This document shows, one piece after another, positions 1 to 7,357 of a stretch of DNA of 23,733 nucleotides (position 1 is the first letter of the stretch; each line of letters opens with the position of its first letter). The notes under the pieces were generated by a model. The model searched no databases. It saw only the letters and a list, made by a program, of their open reading frames with translations, and had not been told where the DNA came from. The translations under genes were made by a program, and so were the position numbers. Source of the DNA: Candidatus Margulisiibacteriota bacterium. Its GTDB lineage: Bacteria; Margulisbacteria; WOR-1; JAKLHX01. The DNA lies in the NCBI GenBank assembly GCA_022709925.1, contig JAKLHX010000002.1, positions 1 to 23,733 of the forward strand. The letters run 5' to 3'.

Positions 1-786
1 GAAGATAACGCCTTTTGCGCCTGTTATCGTCTCTTCAAGCAAAGGAGAGGATATCGCCTGTTCGGCAGCTTCTACGGCCCTGTTGTCCCCTGAAGCGATC
101 CCTATTCCCATCATAGCGGAGCCGGCATCGGACATTATGGTGCGGACATCCGCGAAATCCAGGTTTATCAAGCCGGGAACTGTGATAAGGTCCGAGATAC
201 CTTTGACGCCCTGCCTCAGAACATCGTCGGCCACTTTGAAGGCATCGGTTATCGGGGTCTTTTTATCGATCACCTGAAGAAGCTTGTCGTTAGGGATTAT
301 TATGAGAGCGTCTACTTTTTCCTTGAGAAGCGCAATCCCGTTCTCGGCTTGCGCGTTCCTTACGGGGCCTTCGAACTTGAACGGCTTTGTGACGACGCCG
401 ATCGTCAGGATCCCCATGTCTTTCGCCACTTCCGCTATCACCGGGGTCGCTCCGGTACCTGTACCTCCGCCGAATCCCGCGGTCAAGAAGATCATGTCCG
501 CGCCTTCGACGGCTTTAGCAATGTCTTCCCTTGATTCTTCAGCGGCCTTCATCCCTATTTCAGGGCTCGCGCCTGCGCCCAAACCTTTGGTGAGCTTTGA
601 GCCAAGCTGTATCTTTTTATCGGAGAGAGAAACGTTCAGCGCCTGGTTGTCGGTATTCGCGATCCAGAAGTCCACGCCTCTGAGCCCCGCGCCGATCATT
701 CTGTTCACCGCGTTGGTGCCCGCACCGCCCACACCGAACACTTTTATGCTGGCAAGATTTTTAATTTCTTCGTTTTTTTCGCTCAT
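1..786 (-). CDS. ftsZ: Cell division protein FtsZ (3' end beyond window)
   Basis: This is the tubulin-like GTPase that polymerises into the Z-ring at the division site. Translating the minus strand from the ATG at 786 gives 262 codons open to the window edge. Near the N-terminus it reads KVFGVGGAGTNAVNRM and then ANTDNQAL, both FtsZ hallmarks. The tubulin signature GGGTGTG (minus strand of about 459-480) binds GTP phosphates. The last visible residues, SSPLLEETITGAKGV, match the region just after the T7 loop, so roughly the last 100 residues (end of the C-terminal domain, linker and tail) are missing. An AAGGGGG sequence at 796-802 sits 9 nt before the ATG. It lies downstream of ftsQ with a 100-bp gap holding its own promoter, and no ftsA lies between them. 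Identity is very secure. Confidence 0.97.
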   Translation of the reverse strand, partial: MSEKNEEIKNLASIKVFGVGGAGTNAVNRMIGAGLRGVDFWIANTDNQALNVSLSDKKIQLGSKLTKGLGAGASPEIGMKAAEESREDIAKAVEGADMIFLTAGFGGGTGTGATPVIAEVAKDMGILTIGVVTKPFKFEGPVRNAQAENGIALLKEKVDALIIIPNDKLLQVIDKKTPITDAFKVADDVLRQGVKGISDLITVPGLINLDFADVRTIMSDAGSAMMGIGIASGDNRAVEAAEQAISSPLLEETITGAKGVIF

Positions 787-846
787 GGAAAACGACCCCC
801 TTGTTTAAAAATGAGTTTCGCAAAAATCTGAACTTCAAGTCTTATT

Positions 847-874
847 ATTCTAACATATCTTCGACATATTACAA
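847..874 (-). promoter_or_regulatory. Predicted ftsZ promoter, extended -10
   Basis: On the minus strand TAGAAT (847-852) is preceded by TG and one base (853-855), an extended -10. A weaker TTGTAA (869-874) lies 16 bp upstream as a possible -35. Expected transcription start is near 840, giving a leader of about 54 nt that contains the AAGGGGG ribosome site. This would let ftsZ be expressed apart from ddl-ftsQ. It is a prediction by eye only. Confidence 0.55.
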
Positions 875-886
875 CGATTATCCCGG

Positions 887-1642
887 TTATTTTTTAAATC
901 GCACGACGGGATTGTCAAGGATGCTGACATCGATGTATTCTATGGTATTTTTATCCGGTTTTTTGCCGAGTATCTTGGACATGTTCAGCAATTTCCTGTC
1001 GATGTCCTCCGATGAGCCGAGTTTCACCTTGAGAACATCGTCGACTATTATGTTCATGCCGTCGGGGCGCACAAGCTCCAGTTCGAACTTGCTTTTACCG
1101 AGCACTTTGCTCAAGGTCTTAAAAGAGTTCTCTATTGACCTCATGACTTCGGGATCAACTTTTTTATTTTCAACAACGGAACCTTTCGGGAGCCCTATAA
1201 CGGTCGGCAGTTCTGCTATCCTGGCCTTTGAAATGTCATTTGAAGAACCTGCTTCGCTTATGGACTCGATGATGAATCCTTCCTCGTCAAGGATAAGGTA
1301 TTTCCCGCTCACTGTGGCAACTGCAAAAGGCACGCGCTCTTCGACAATTATGATGACGCCGGAAGGCAGCTGTCCTGAGACCTGTACGTTCTTTATCTGG
1401 GGAATGGTCTTTATCCGTTTAGCGACCTCGCCGTAATTCAAGAAGAATATGTTCTCGTCAAGAGGTATCCTGGCTTTGTCTTTCACGAGGCCCTCGGAAA
1501 CTATCTTGGTGCCTTCAACCGATATTTTGCTTATCTTCCAGAACGGGAAAGACAGGATGGCGATCAAGAATCCGGCTGCCAGCGACAGCAGAACGATCAT
1601 CCGCAAAAATGGCTGGGCTTTTTTCTTTCTGGTCTTTTTCAC
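887..1642 (-). CDS. ftsQ: Cell division protein FtsQ/DivIB
   Basis: A bitopic inner-membrane divisome protein that links early and late division proteins in the periplasm. The 251 residues show a basic N-terminus (KKTRKKK), one membrane helix at about 13-33, and a POTRA domain at about 36-106. The POTRA region contains the typical ISVEGTKIVSE strand-helix start and a PSGVIIIVEERVPFA end. A beta domain follows to the C-terminus. Length is usual for the family. The start is GTG at 1642, overlapping the TAG stop of ddl by one base (TAGTG), with GGAGAG about 9 nt upstream inside ddl, so translation is probably coupled to ddl. The next gene down is ftsZ; the usual ftsA is absent between them. Sequence identity in this family is low, so the call rests on architecture plus context. 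Confidence 0.9.
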   Translation of the reverse strand: MKKTRKKKAQPFLRMIVLLSLAAGFLIAILSFPFWKISKISVEGTKIVSEGLVKDKARIPLDENIFFLNYGEVAKRIKTIPQIKNVQVSGQLPSGVIIIVEERVPFAVATVSGKYLILDEEGFIIESISEAGSSNDISKARIAELPTVIGLPKGSVVENKKVDPEVMRSIENSFKTLSKVLGKSKFELELVRPDGMNIIVDDVLKVKLGSSEDIDRKLLNMSKILGKKPDKNTIEYIDVSILDNPVVRFKK

Positions 1643-2583
1643 TAAAGAGCGCTCTCCAGGATCCGTATTACAAGTTCGTCGTAAGACATGCCGTCGGACT
1701 GGGCTTGAGCCGGAAGGTCCGAAAGGTCGGTCATCCCCGGAATAGTATTGGCGTCGTGTACATAAGGGGTCCCGTCGCTATCGACGATCATGTCTATCCT
1801 GGCAAATCCGTGGCATCCGATCGCTTTGAACGCATCGATGGCCGTTTGCTGGACTTTTGAGTATACGAGCTTCGGAAGACCGGCCGGAATGATGAACTGC
1901 GTCATGCCTTTTGTATATTTCGCATTGTAATCATAGAACTCCGATTTAGGCCGAAGTTCAAGGACGGGAAGAGCCTTAAGATCATTGCCTGTCCCGATGA
2001 CCCCTACGGTCACCTGGACCCCGCTGATGAATTCTTCGATAAAAACATCCCTGAATTTTTCGACCGCGTCTTTTACGGTCTTAACAAGATCCTTATCATT
2101 TGTGAGTATCGTGACGCCGAGGCTGGATCCTTCGCTAACGGGTTTGACCACAAGAGGGAACGGGAAAATGTTCTTTATGCGGTCGCATTGTTTTTCTATA
2201 CTTTCGAAAGGATCTATTGCAATATATTTCGGGGTCGGGATATTTTGGGACTCCCACACGCGCTTTGAAGCTACTTTATTCATCCCCAAGGCTGACGCAA
2301 GCACTTTTGATCCCGTATACGGTATCCCCAGGACCTCCAAAAGACCCTGGATAGCCCCGTCCTCACCATATGTCCCGTGCAGCATTATACAGGCCAACCC
2401 TATTTTGTGTTGCCTTAAGACAGGGATAAAATCCTCTTTTGTGTCTATCAGGACCGCATTAAGACCTTGGGATACGATGCTGTCAAACACCCGCTTTCCG
2501 GAGCGCAACGACACTTCCCTCTCTCCGGATATACCGCCGCAAAGAACGGCGATCTTTTTATTCTTTAGATCCTCTATTCCCAT
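1642..2583 (-). CDS. ddl: D-alanine--D-alanine ligase
   Basis: An ATP-grasp ligase that joins two D-alanines for the peptidoglycan stem peptide in the cytoplasm. From the ATG at 2583 it is 313 residues, the normal length. It shows GGISGEREVSLRSG (the Glu of the active-site triad), HGTYGEDGAIQG, VVKPVSEGSSLGV (Ser), EFYDYNAKY (Tyr, the D-Ala rather than D-Lac type) and ARIDMIVDSDG. The closing motif is HDANTIPGMT, where most Ddl enzymes have Glu two residues before Asn; here it is Asp, a conservative change at a Mg ligand. A longer reading to 2619 adds 12 hydrophobic residues from a weak start lying in the promoter and is rejected. It is the first gene of ddl-ftsQ. Confidence 0.96.
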   Translation of the reverse strand: MGIEDLKNKKIAVLCGGISGEREVSLRSGKRVFDSIVSQGLNAVLIDTKEDFIPVLRQHKIGLACIMLHGTYGEDGAIQGLLEVLGIPYTGSKVLASALGMNKVASKRVWESQNIPTPKYIAIDPFESIEKQCDRIKNIFPFPLVVKPVSEGSSLGVTILTNDKDLVKTVKDAVEKFRDVFIEEFISGVQVTVGVIGTGNDLKALPVLELRPKSEFYDYNAKYTKGMTQFIIPAGLPKLVYSKVQQTAIDAFKAIGCHGFARIDMIVDSDGTPYVHDANTIPGMTDLSDLPAQAQSDGMSYDELVIRILESAL

Positions 2584-2590
2584 GATCCTA

Positions 2591-2619
2591 ATCCTAACAA
2601 AATAAATGATATAATTCAA
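2591..2619 (-). promoter_or_regulatory. Predicted ddl promoter, near-leaderless
   Basis: Minus strand: TTGAAT (2614-2619), 17-bp spacer, TAGGAT (2591-2596), then 7 nt to the ATG at 2583. The expected start of transcription falls within about one base of the start codon. The -35 overlaps the -10 of the divergent GNAT gene (2610-2615), so the two polymerases would compete. An alternative reading uses AGGAT just upstream of the ATG as a ribosome site, which would need a promoter further up. Confidence 0.5.
2607..2615 (+). promoter_or_regulatory. Predicted GNAT-gene promoter, extended -10, near-leaderless
   Basis: TGaTATAAT (2607-2615) is a perfect extended -10 hexamer. I see no -35 match at 16-18 bp spacing. 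The ATG at 2626 is 10 nt past the hexamer, so a leader of about 4 nt is expected, and the stretch between has no Shine-Dalgarno-like sequence. Confidence 0.6.
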
Positions 2620-2625
2620 TTTGCG

Positions 2626-3045
2626 ATGGAATTGAGAAAAGCTTTAGGGTCCGATATGCCCACAATAGACGAGATCGCCCTCAAATATGATCTGGACTCA
2701 AACGACACAAAAGCGAACCAATTCATTGTGGCCATAGAGGACAAGAACATCGTTGGGTTCGGAAGATTGTTGCCTCATACCGGATGTATCGAACTGGGGA
2801 CCATCGGAGTGGTAGAAGAACACCGGGGTAAAGGGATCGCCAAAAGAATAGTTGAGGAACTGCTTAAAACCGCCAAGAAAATGGGGCATAAAAAAATTTA
2901 TTTAACGACCTTGATCCCTTCTTACTTCGAAAAATTAGGGTTTTGCTCTCTTGATGAAGCCCCGCCGGACTGTATGATTCGGAAAAAAGAATGGTGTGAG
3001 GGATGTACAAAGGTCGGATGTACGGTTATGAAGATGGATATTTAG
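2626..3045 (+). CDS. GNAT-family N-acetyltransferase
   Basis: A single-domain GNAT fold (139 residues) that transfers an acetyl group from acetyl-CoA to an unknown amine. The N-terminus MELRKALGSDMPTIDEI is the usual first strand and helix. IVGFGRLLP is the beta hairpin, and VVEEHRGKGIAKRIVEELL at about 62-80 is motif A with the R-x-x-G-x-G/A pyrophosphate loop. PSYFEKLGF at 98-106 is the typical motif B end. The domain plan resembles ArgA-like acetyltransferases, but I cannot name the substrate. The C-terminal tail carries C124-x2-C127-x4-C132, possibly a metal or redox site. It is divergent from ddl (42-bp gap) and its 3' end overlaps queF by 20 bp on the opposite strand. Confidence 0.88.
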   Translation: MELRKALGSDMPTIDEIALKYDLDSNDTKANQFIVAIEDKNIVGFGRLLPHTGCIELGTIGVVEEHRGKGIAKRIVEELLKTAKKMGHKKIYLTTLIPSYFEKLGFCSLDEAPPDCMIRKKEWCEGCTKVGCTVMKMDI

Positions 3046-3412
3046 CTTCTACGACCGTCTTTATTCCGCCTCTTGCATTGAAATCCCCGAATACAAAGGC
3101 TTTTTTAGGCTTGCACGCGGAAACAACATCTCTTAATATCCTGTTCACCGAATTTTCCATGAATATCCCGACATTCCTGTATGAATTGAAATACATCTTC
3201 AGGGATTTCAGTTCAAGGCAGTATTTATCCGGGACATACTTTATGGTTATCGTCCCAAAATCCGGCAGGCCCGTCTTTGGACAAACGGATGTGAACTCCG
3301 GCTCTACCACCGTTATTTCGTAATCTTCAAATTGGTTGTCAAACGTGGCTATCTTTGGGAGTTTTGCGTTCAACCCTGATCTTGCGTGGGACTTGGTGTA
3401 TGAGGTTTTCAT
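3026..3412 (-). CDS. queF: NADPH-dependent 7-cyano-7-deazaguanine (preQ0) reductase
   Basis: It reduces the nitrile of preQ0 to the aminomethyl of preQ1, for queuosine in tRNA. The 128-residue protein is the short unimodular tunnelling-fold type. EFTSVCPKTGLPDFGT holds the catalytic Cys44 and the proton donor Asp51. ELKSLKMY (67-74) is the QueF family NADPH motif, followed by NSYRN and FME, with Glu86 matching the substrate-binding Glu. In the Bacillus enzyme the residue before that Glu is His; here it is Met85. FGDFNARGGIKTV closes the domain. The start at 3412 has no clear ribosome site and lies 9 nt after a strong palindrome. It follows fba in the same direction (46-bp gap). No other queuosine gene is visible. 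Confidence 0.94.
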   Translation of the reverse strand: MKTSYTKSHARSGLNAKLPKIATFDNQFEDYEITVVEPEFTSVCPKTGLPDFGTITIKYVPDKYCLELKSLKMYFNSYRNVGIFMENSVNRILRDVVSACKPKKAFVFGDFNARGGIKTVVEAKYPSS

Positions 3413-3421
3413 TGTTGCGTC

Positions 3422-3450
3422 GTAGGCGCAGGTTTAAAACCTGCGCCTAC
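3422..3450. repeat. Perfect 29-bp palindrome, possible REP-like element
   Basis: The arms GTAGGCGCAGGTTT and AAACCTGCGCCTAC are exact reverse complements of 14 bp separated by one base, centred on 3436. It fills most of the 46-bp fba-queF gap. In the direction of transcription (minus) it is followed by gacgcaaca rather than a T-run, so it is not a classical intrinsic terminator. It resembles the dispersed palindromic repeats seen between genes in many candidate-phylum genomes. Only one copy is in this window. Confidence 0.7.
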
Positions 3451-3458
3451 AATAGTAT

Positions 3459-4388
3459 TTATGCCTTGCCGCTGCAGCCGAGGACATCGGCTATTTTGTG
3501 CTTTACGACTTTTTTGATCTCATCTCTCGCAGGTCCGAGATATTTCCTCGGGTCGAATTCAGCCGGGCTTTCCACGAAGATCCTCCTGATGGTCGCCGTC
3601 ATCGCGAGACGAAGGTCGGTATCAATGTTTATCTTGCAGATAGCACCTTTAGCCGCTTCTCTCAGCATCTCTTCCGGCACCCCTTTGGCTCCGGGAAGCT
3701 TTCCGCCGTATTTATTGCATTCATCGACAAGGTATTGAGGGACCGATGATGCTCCGTGAAGGACCAGCGGGAAATTAGGAAGTCTTCTGGCGATCTCGTT
3801 CAGCCTTGCTATGTCGAGATTGGCGTCGCCTTTGAACTTGTATGCCCCGTGGCTTGTGCCGATCGCGATAGCGAGAGAATCACAGCCGGTCTCTTTGACG
3901 AATTTTTCGGCTTCGTCCGGGTCCGTATATGTGGCATCTTTTGCGGCGACTTTTACCGCGTCTTCGATACCTGCGAGCTTACCGAGCTCGGCTTCAACCG
4001 TTACGCCTTTGGGATGCGCGTAGTCGACAACTTTTTTAGTGAGCTTTATGTTCTCTTCGAGCGGATATTTTGAGCCGTCTATCATGACGGAAGAGAATCC
4101 TCCGTCTATGCAGGCTTTACATACTTCAAAATCTTCGCCGTGGTCAAGATGGAGGGCTATCGGAAGGTCTGCCGTTTCAAGAGCGGCTTTCACAAGATGG
4201 ATAAGGTATTCGTGCCTCGCGTATTTTCTGGCGCCGGCCGAGACCTGGAGGATCAAGGGGGCTTTTTCTTCTTTAGCCGCCTCGACGATACCCTGCAGAA
4301 TCTCCATATCGTTCACATTGAACGCCCCTACCGCATATCCTCCCGTATAAGCTTTCTTGAACATCTCCTTTGTGGTAACTAGTGGCAT
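3459..4388 (-). CDS. fba: Class II fructose-1,6-bisphosphate aldolase
   Basis: A zinc-dependent aldolase of glycolysis and gluconeogenesis that splits fructose-1,6-bisphosphate into DHAP and glyceraldehyde-3-phosphate. The 309-residue length matches the FbaA/YfjB-like class II group. GAFNVNDMEI at 21-30 is the N-terminal signature. ALHLDHGEDFE holds Asp82 (proton donor) and His83 (zinc). VEAELGKLAG carries the conserved Glu, and GTSHGAYKF and LHGASS hold the other zinc histidines and phosphate contacts. KINIDTD is the C-terminal phosphate-binding motif. AAAGGGG (4397-4403) lies 8 nt before the ATG and supports that start. It has its own promoter and is followed by queF. Tagatose-bisphosphate or related class II aldolase activity cannot be fully excluded. 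Confidence 0.95.
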   Translation of the reverse strand: MPLVTTKEMFKKAYTGGYAVGAFNVNDMEILQGIVEAAKEEKAPLILQVSAGARKYARHEYLIHLVKAALETADLPIALHLDHGEDFEVCKACIDGGFSSVMIDGSKYPLEENIKLTKKVVDYAHPKGVTVEAELGKLAGIEDAVKVAAKDATYTDPDEAEKFVKETGCDSLAIAIGTSHGAYKFKGDANLDIARLNEIARRLPNFPLVLHGASSVPQYLVDECNKYGGKLPGAKGVPEEMLREAAKGAICKINIDTDLRLAMTATIRRIFVESPAEFDPRKYLGPARDEIKKVVKHKIADVLGCSGKA

Positions 4389-4425
4389 GGTTTGGACCCC
4401 TTTCTCAAAAAGTATTTATGATTTT

Positions 4426-4434
4426 ATTATAACA
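4426..4434 (-). promoter_or_regulatory. Predicted fba promoter, extended -10
   Basis: Minus strand TGtTATAAT (TG at 4433-4434, hexamer 4426-4431) with no good -35. The start is expected near 4419, giving a leader of about 31 nt that includes the AAAGGGG ribosome site. Unlike the shorter divergent gaps, this gene has a conventional leader. Confidence 0.6.
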
Positions 4435-4450
4435 TACGGATCATGCGTGC

Positions 4451-4479
4451 TTGATAAAGGCCAGGGGTTGTTATATGAT
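4451..4479 (+). promoter_or_regulatory. Predicted trkH-trkA-purC promoter
   Basis: TTGATA (4451-4456), 17-bp spacer, TATGAT (4474-4479). Transcription would start near 4486, only about 11 nt before the ATG at 4497 and downstream of a competing TTG codon at 4482. This decides the trkH start in favour of 4497. Confidence 0.6.
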
Positions 4480-4496
4480 ATTTGACTGGAAAGACC

Positions 4497-5807
4497 ATGC
4501 CAAGATTTCGCGCCACATTAATAATAGGGTTCAGCTTTTTAGCGGTGATCACTTTAGGGGCCGTCCTTTTGTGCCTGCCCGTATCGTCGTCAACAGGGAC
4601 GTTCACGAACTTTCTTGACGCTTATTTTACGTCTAATTCCGCGACATGCGTAACGGGCTTAACCTGCCTGGACACAGGGCCGCATTTTTCACTGTTCGGC
4701 AAAATAGTGATCATGGCCCTCATACAGATCGGCGGGCTCGGATATATGACATTCTCCACTTTCTTCATGGTTTTTTTCAGGAGAAAGATGTTCATATCCG
4801 AAAAACTTATGATGCAGGAAACTTTGAACGTTTATTCCGCAAAAGATGTCATAAATGTCCTGAAAAAGATATTTTCTATAGTTTTCATAATTGAAGGCAT
4901 CGGGGCGGCGATCCTTTTCTTTCGATGGATACCGGAATTCGGAATAAAAAAAGCGGCATTCTACGGGATATTCCATTCTATCTCGGCTTTTTGTAATGCG
5001 GGGTTCACGTTGCCTGCAAATTTTGCCAATCTTACAGCATACCGCGGTGACCTGATAATAAACCTGACCATAACCTCCCTTATAATACTGGGAGGATTGG
5101 GCTTCCTCGTCATAACGGACATCATACAGAACAAAAGATTCTCTCTGCATTCTAAAATAGTGGTATGGACAACCATATTTCTCATTTTGTTCGGAACGGG
5201 ATTGATCTTTGCAATAGAGTTCAACCACAACTCGACCCTGGGACTCCTGAACAATTCCGAAAAAGTCCTTGCCTCCTACTTCCAATCGGTGACAACAAGG
5301 ACCGCAGGATTCAATACGATACCCCTCGAAAAAATGCGCCATGCGTCAAAACTGCTGATGATGGGACTGATGTTCATCGGCGCAAGTCCGGGAGGTACGG
5401 GAGGCGGTATAAAGACGACGACATTCGTCCTTATCTGCGCCACCATATGGGCAACACTTCACGAATCAAAGAACACCATATTGTTCGAAAGGAAGATCCC
5501 CGCGGAAACGGTAAGGAAAGCCTTTGCCGTGTTCTTCCTTTCAATATCACTGGTAGCAGGCGCCATCTTCTTCCTGAACGCGATAGAACCGTTCTCTCTT
5601 ATGGAGATAGCGTTCGAGACTTTCTCGGCGTTCGGGACCGTAGGGCTCTCTTTGGGGATCACGCCCTTTTTATCTTCGTGGGGAAAAGTTATAATAATCT
5701 CGGTCATGTTCATCGGAAGGGTCGGGACATTATCGTTCTTGATGGGACTGTCGACTGAGAACAGAAAACCGAATCTAAAATATCCGAAGGAAGGGGTTTC
5801 AATATGA
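4497..5807 (+). CDS. trkH: TrkH/KtrB-type potassium uptake channel subunit
   Basis: An integral membrane K+ translocating subunit (436 residues) with four membrane-pore-membrane repeats. All four selectivity-filter glycines are visible: ATCVTGLT (Gly54), AFCNAGFT (Gly169), TTRTAGFNT (Gly271) and AFGTVGLS (Gly383). SPGGTGGGIKT near residue 300 is the conserved gating-loop stretch in the third repeat. Length and sparse loops are closer to KtrB than to E. coli TrkH. The ATG at 4497 is chosen over TTG at 4482 because the predicted transcript starts between them. The stop overlaps trkA by 4 bp (ATGA), so the channel and its regulator are translationally coupled. Whether Na+ is cotransported cannot be told. 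Confidence 0.95.
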   Translation: MPRFRATLIIGFSFLAVITLGAVLLCLPVSSSTGTFTNFLDAYFTSNSATCVTGLTCLDTGPHFSLFGKIVIMALIQIGGLGYMTFSTFFMVFFRRKMFISEKLMMQETLNVYSAKDVINVLKKIFSIVFIIEGIGAAILFFRWIPEFGIKKAAFYGIFHSISAFCNAGFTLPANFANLTAYRGDLIINLTITSLIILGGLGFLVITDIIQNKRFSLHSKIVVWTTIFLILFGTGLIFAIEFNHNSTLGLLNNSEKVLASYFQSVTTRTAGFNTIPLEKMRHASKLLMMGLMFIGASPGGTGGGIKTTTFVLICATIWATLHESKNTILFERKIPAETVRKAFAVFFLSISLVAGAIFFLNAIEPFSLMEIAFETFSAFGTVGLSLGITPFLSSWGKVIIISVMFIGRVGTLSFLMGLSTENRKPNLKYPKEGVSI

Positions 5808-6469
5808 AGAAGCAATTTGCGATACTCGGTCTGGGAAGGTTCGGGTCTAAAGTATCAAGAGAGCTGTTTTACCGCGGGCAGGAAGTGATCGTAATAGATA
5901 AGGACGAGAACAAGATCGAAGGCATAAAAGACGAAGTGACCCATGCTTTCGTTGGGGACATAACCAATGAAGAGACACTGAAAGAAGCCGGGGTTGCGGA
6001 ATGCGATGTGGTCGTAATAGCAGAAAGCTCGAACATAGAATCAAGCATAATATCGAGCCAGATCTGCAAAACGTTCGGAATAAAAAAGGTCATAGCAAAA
6101 GCGCAAAACACTATACACGGCAAGATACTGATAAAGCTCCAGGTAGACCAAATAGTCTATCCGGAACAGGACACGGCGATCAAGCTGGTGAATAAGCTCA
6201 CATCGGACAACATCCTGGATTACATCGAGCTCGGCCATCATATAAACATAGTGAGCGTAGAAGCCCCGGAAAAATTCTCCGGCAAGACCATAAAAGAACT
6301 GGCGCTTAGAAGAAGGTTCCATGTGACCATATTGGGAATAAAACGCGGGGACGAATTAATATTCAATCTGACCGATGACGACATGGTGCAGGAAGCCGAC
6401 ATCCTTATAGTGTTCGGCGAGACCGATGCTCTGAAAAAACTGAACCTGGACCTTTCACACAAAACATAA
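5804..6469 (+). CDS. trkA: TrkA/KtrA-type regulatory K+ channel subunit (RCK domains)
   Basis: A cytosolic ring-forming subunit that gates the TrkH/KtrB channel in response to bound nucleotide (ATP/ADP or NAD(H)) and other ligands. The 221 residues hold one RCK_N Rossmann domain, with FAILGLGRFG (GxGxxG at 9-14) and acidic Asp32 ending the second strand. The stretch VGDITNEETLKEAGV is typical. An RCK_C domain runs from about 140 to the end (VEAPEKFSGKTIKELALRRR and GDELIFNLTDDDMVQEAD). A single N+C pair is the KtrA plan; E. coli TrkA has two. AAGGGG lies upstream of the ATG within trkH, and the genes overlap by 4 bp. purC follows after 9 nt. Confidence 0.95.
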   Translation: MKKQFAILGLGRFGSKVSRELFYRGQEVIVIDKDENKIEGIKDEVTHAFVGDITNEETLKEAGVAECDVVVIAESSNIESSIISSQICKTFGIKKVIAKAQNTIHGKILIKLQVDQIVYPEQDTAIKLVNKLTSDNILDYIELGHHINIVSVEAPEKFSGKTIKELALRRRFHVTILGIKRGDELIFNLTDDDMVQEADILIVFGETDALKKLNLDLSHKT

Positions 6470-6478
6470 GGAGCCGCA

Positions 6479-7357
6479 ATGACCGCCCTATTTCAAACCG
6501 ATTTCAAGGACATGAAACTGGCAGGAAAAGGCAAGGTAAGGGATATTTATGATCTCGGTGACAGCCTTCTCATAGTAGCGACAGACAGACTGTCGGCTTT
6601 CGATGTGGTCCTGCCGGACCCGATCCCCAGAAAAGGGGAAGTACTTACAAAGATATCGATCTTCTGGTTCGAACAACTGAAAGGGATCATCGGCAACCAC
6701 ATAATAGCCACCGATATAGAAAAGTATCCTGAAATATGCAAAAAATACAGGAGCGAGCTTGAGGGCCGTTCCATGCTAGTGAAAAAAGCAAAGCCGTTGC
6801 CTATCGAGTGTATAGTAAGAGGCTACATCTCCGGATCCGGATGGAAAGACTATCAGAACACAGGCGAAATATCGGGAATAAAACTGCCGGCCGGCCTTAA
6901 AGAGTCGCAAAAGCTGCCGGAACCCATATTCACCCCTACTACAAAAGAAGAGGTCGGCAAGCACGACCAGACAATAGATTTTGAAAAGACAAAAAAAATG
7001 ATCGGGCCGGATATCGCCGAAAAAGTACGATCTGCGGCTATAGCTCTTTACAAAAAGGCCTCGGAAATAGCGGATAAAAAGGGCATCATAATCGCCGACA
7101 CGAAATTCGAGTTCGGGATATTCAACGGAGAGCTGATATTGATAGACGAGGCGTTGACCCCTGACTCCTCAAGGTTTTGGCCAAAGAGCGACTATGAAAT
7201 AGGCAGAGGCCAGAAAAGTTTTGACAAACAATATGTGCGGGATTATCTTCTGTCCATAAAATGGGGACAAAAACCGCCTGCACCCAAACTTCCGGAAGAG
7301 ATCATAAAAAAGACGTCCGAAAAATATGTGGAAGCGCTGAACAAGCTGACCGCCTAG
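6479..7357 (+). CDS. purC: Phosphoribosylaminoimidazole-succinocarboxamide synthase
   Basis: SAICAR synthetase of de novo purine synthesis, which joins aspartate to CAIR using ATP. At 292 residues it is nearer the longer yeast-type form than the roughly 237-residue E. coli form. GKGKVRDIYDLGDSLLIVATDRLSAFDV at the N-terminus is the family's nucleotide-binding hairpin. PIECIVRGYISGSGWKDY is PurC signature 1, and LIDEALTPDSSRFWP (signature 2) holds the acidic metal ligands. An AAGGAG sits 6 nt before the ATG. It is the last gene after trkH-trkA, an unusual partnership. The TAG stop overlaps the TAG stop of the opposite-strand TPM gene in one CTAG palindrome. Confidence 0.96.
   Translation: MTALFQTDFKDMKLAGKGKVRDIYDLGDSLLIVATDRLSAFDVVLPDPIPRKGEVLTKISIFWFEQLKGIIGNHIIATDIEKYPEICKKYRSELEGRSMLVKKAKPLPIECIVRGYISGSGWKDYQNTGEISGIKLPAGLKESQKLPEPIFTPTTKEEVGKHDQTIDFEKTKKMIGPDIAEKVRSAAIALYKKASEIADKKGIIIADTKFEFGIFNGELILIDEALTPDSSRFWPKSDYEIGRGQKSFDKQYVRDYLLSIKWGQKPPAPKLPEEIIKKTSEKYVEALNKLTA

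Noticed and set aside
284..808. 174-codon open frame on the plus strand
   Set aside because: It lies entirely opposite ftsZ, whose motifs are unmistakable on the minus strand; composition is that of an antisense shadow.
801..1436. 211-codon open frame on the plus strand
   Set aside because: It runs opposite ftsQ and its promoter region; Ser/Thr/Met-rich shadow with no domain.
1985..2605. 206-codon open frame on the plus strand
   Set aside because: Antisense to ddl, which has all catalytic motifs.
3422..3450. Palindrome as an intrinsic terminator of fba
   Set aside because: No T-run follows on the minus strand and queF begins 9 nt later; a repeat element or mRNA hairpin fits better.
4482..4496. 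TTG start for trkH five codons upstream of the ATG
   Set aside because: The predicted transcript start from TTGATA-17-TATGAT falls near 4486, after the TTG.
4689..5342. 217-codon open frame on the minus strand
   Set aside because: Antisense to trkH, which shows four selectivity-filter repeats.
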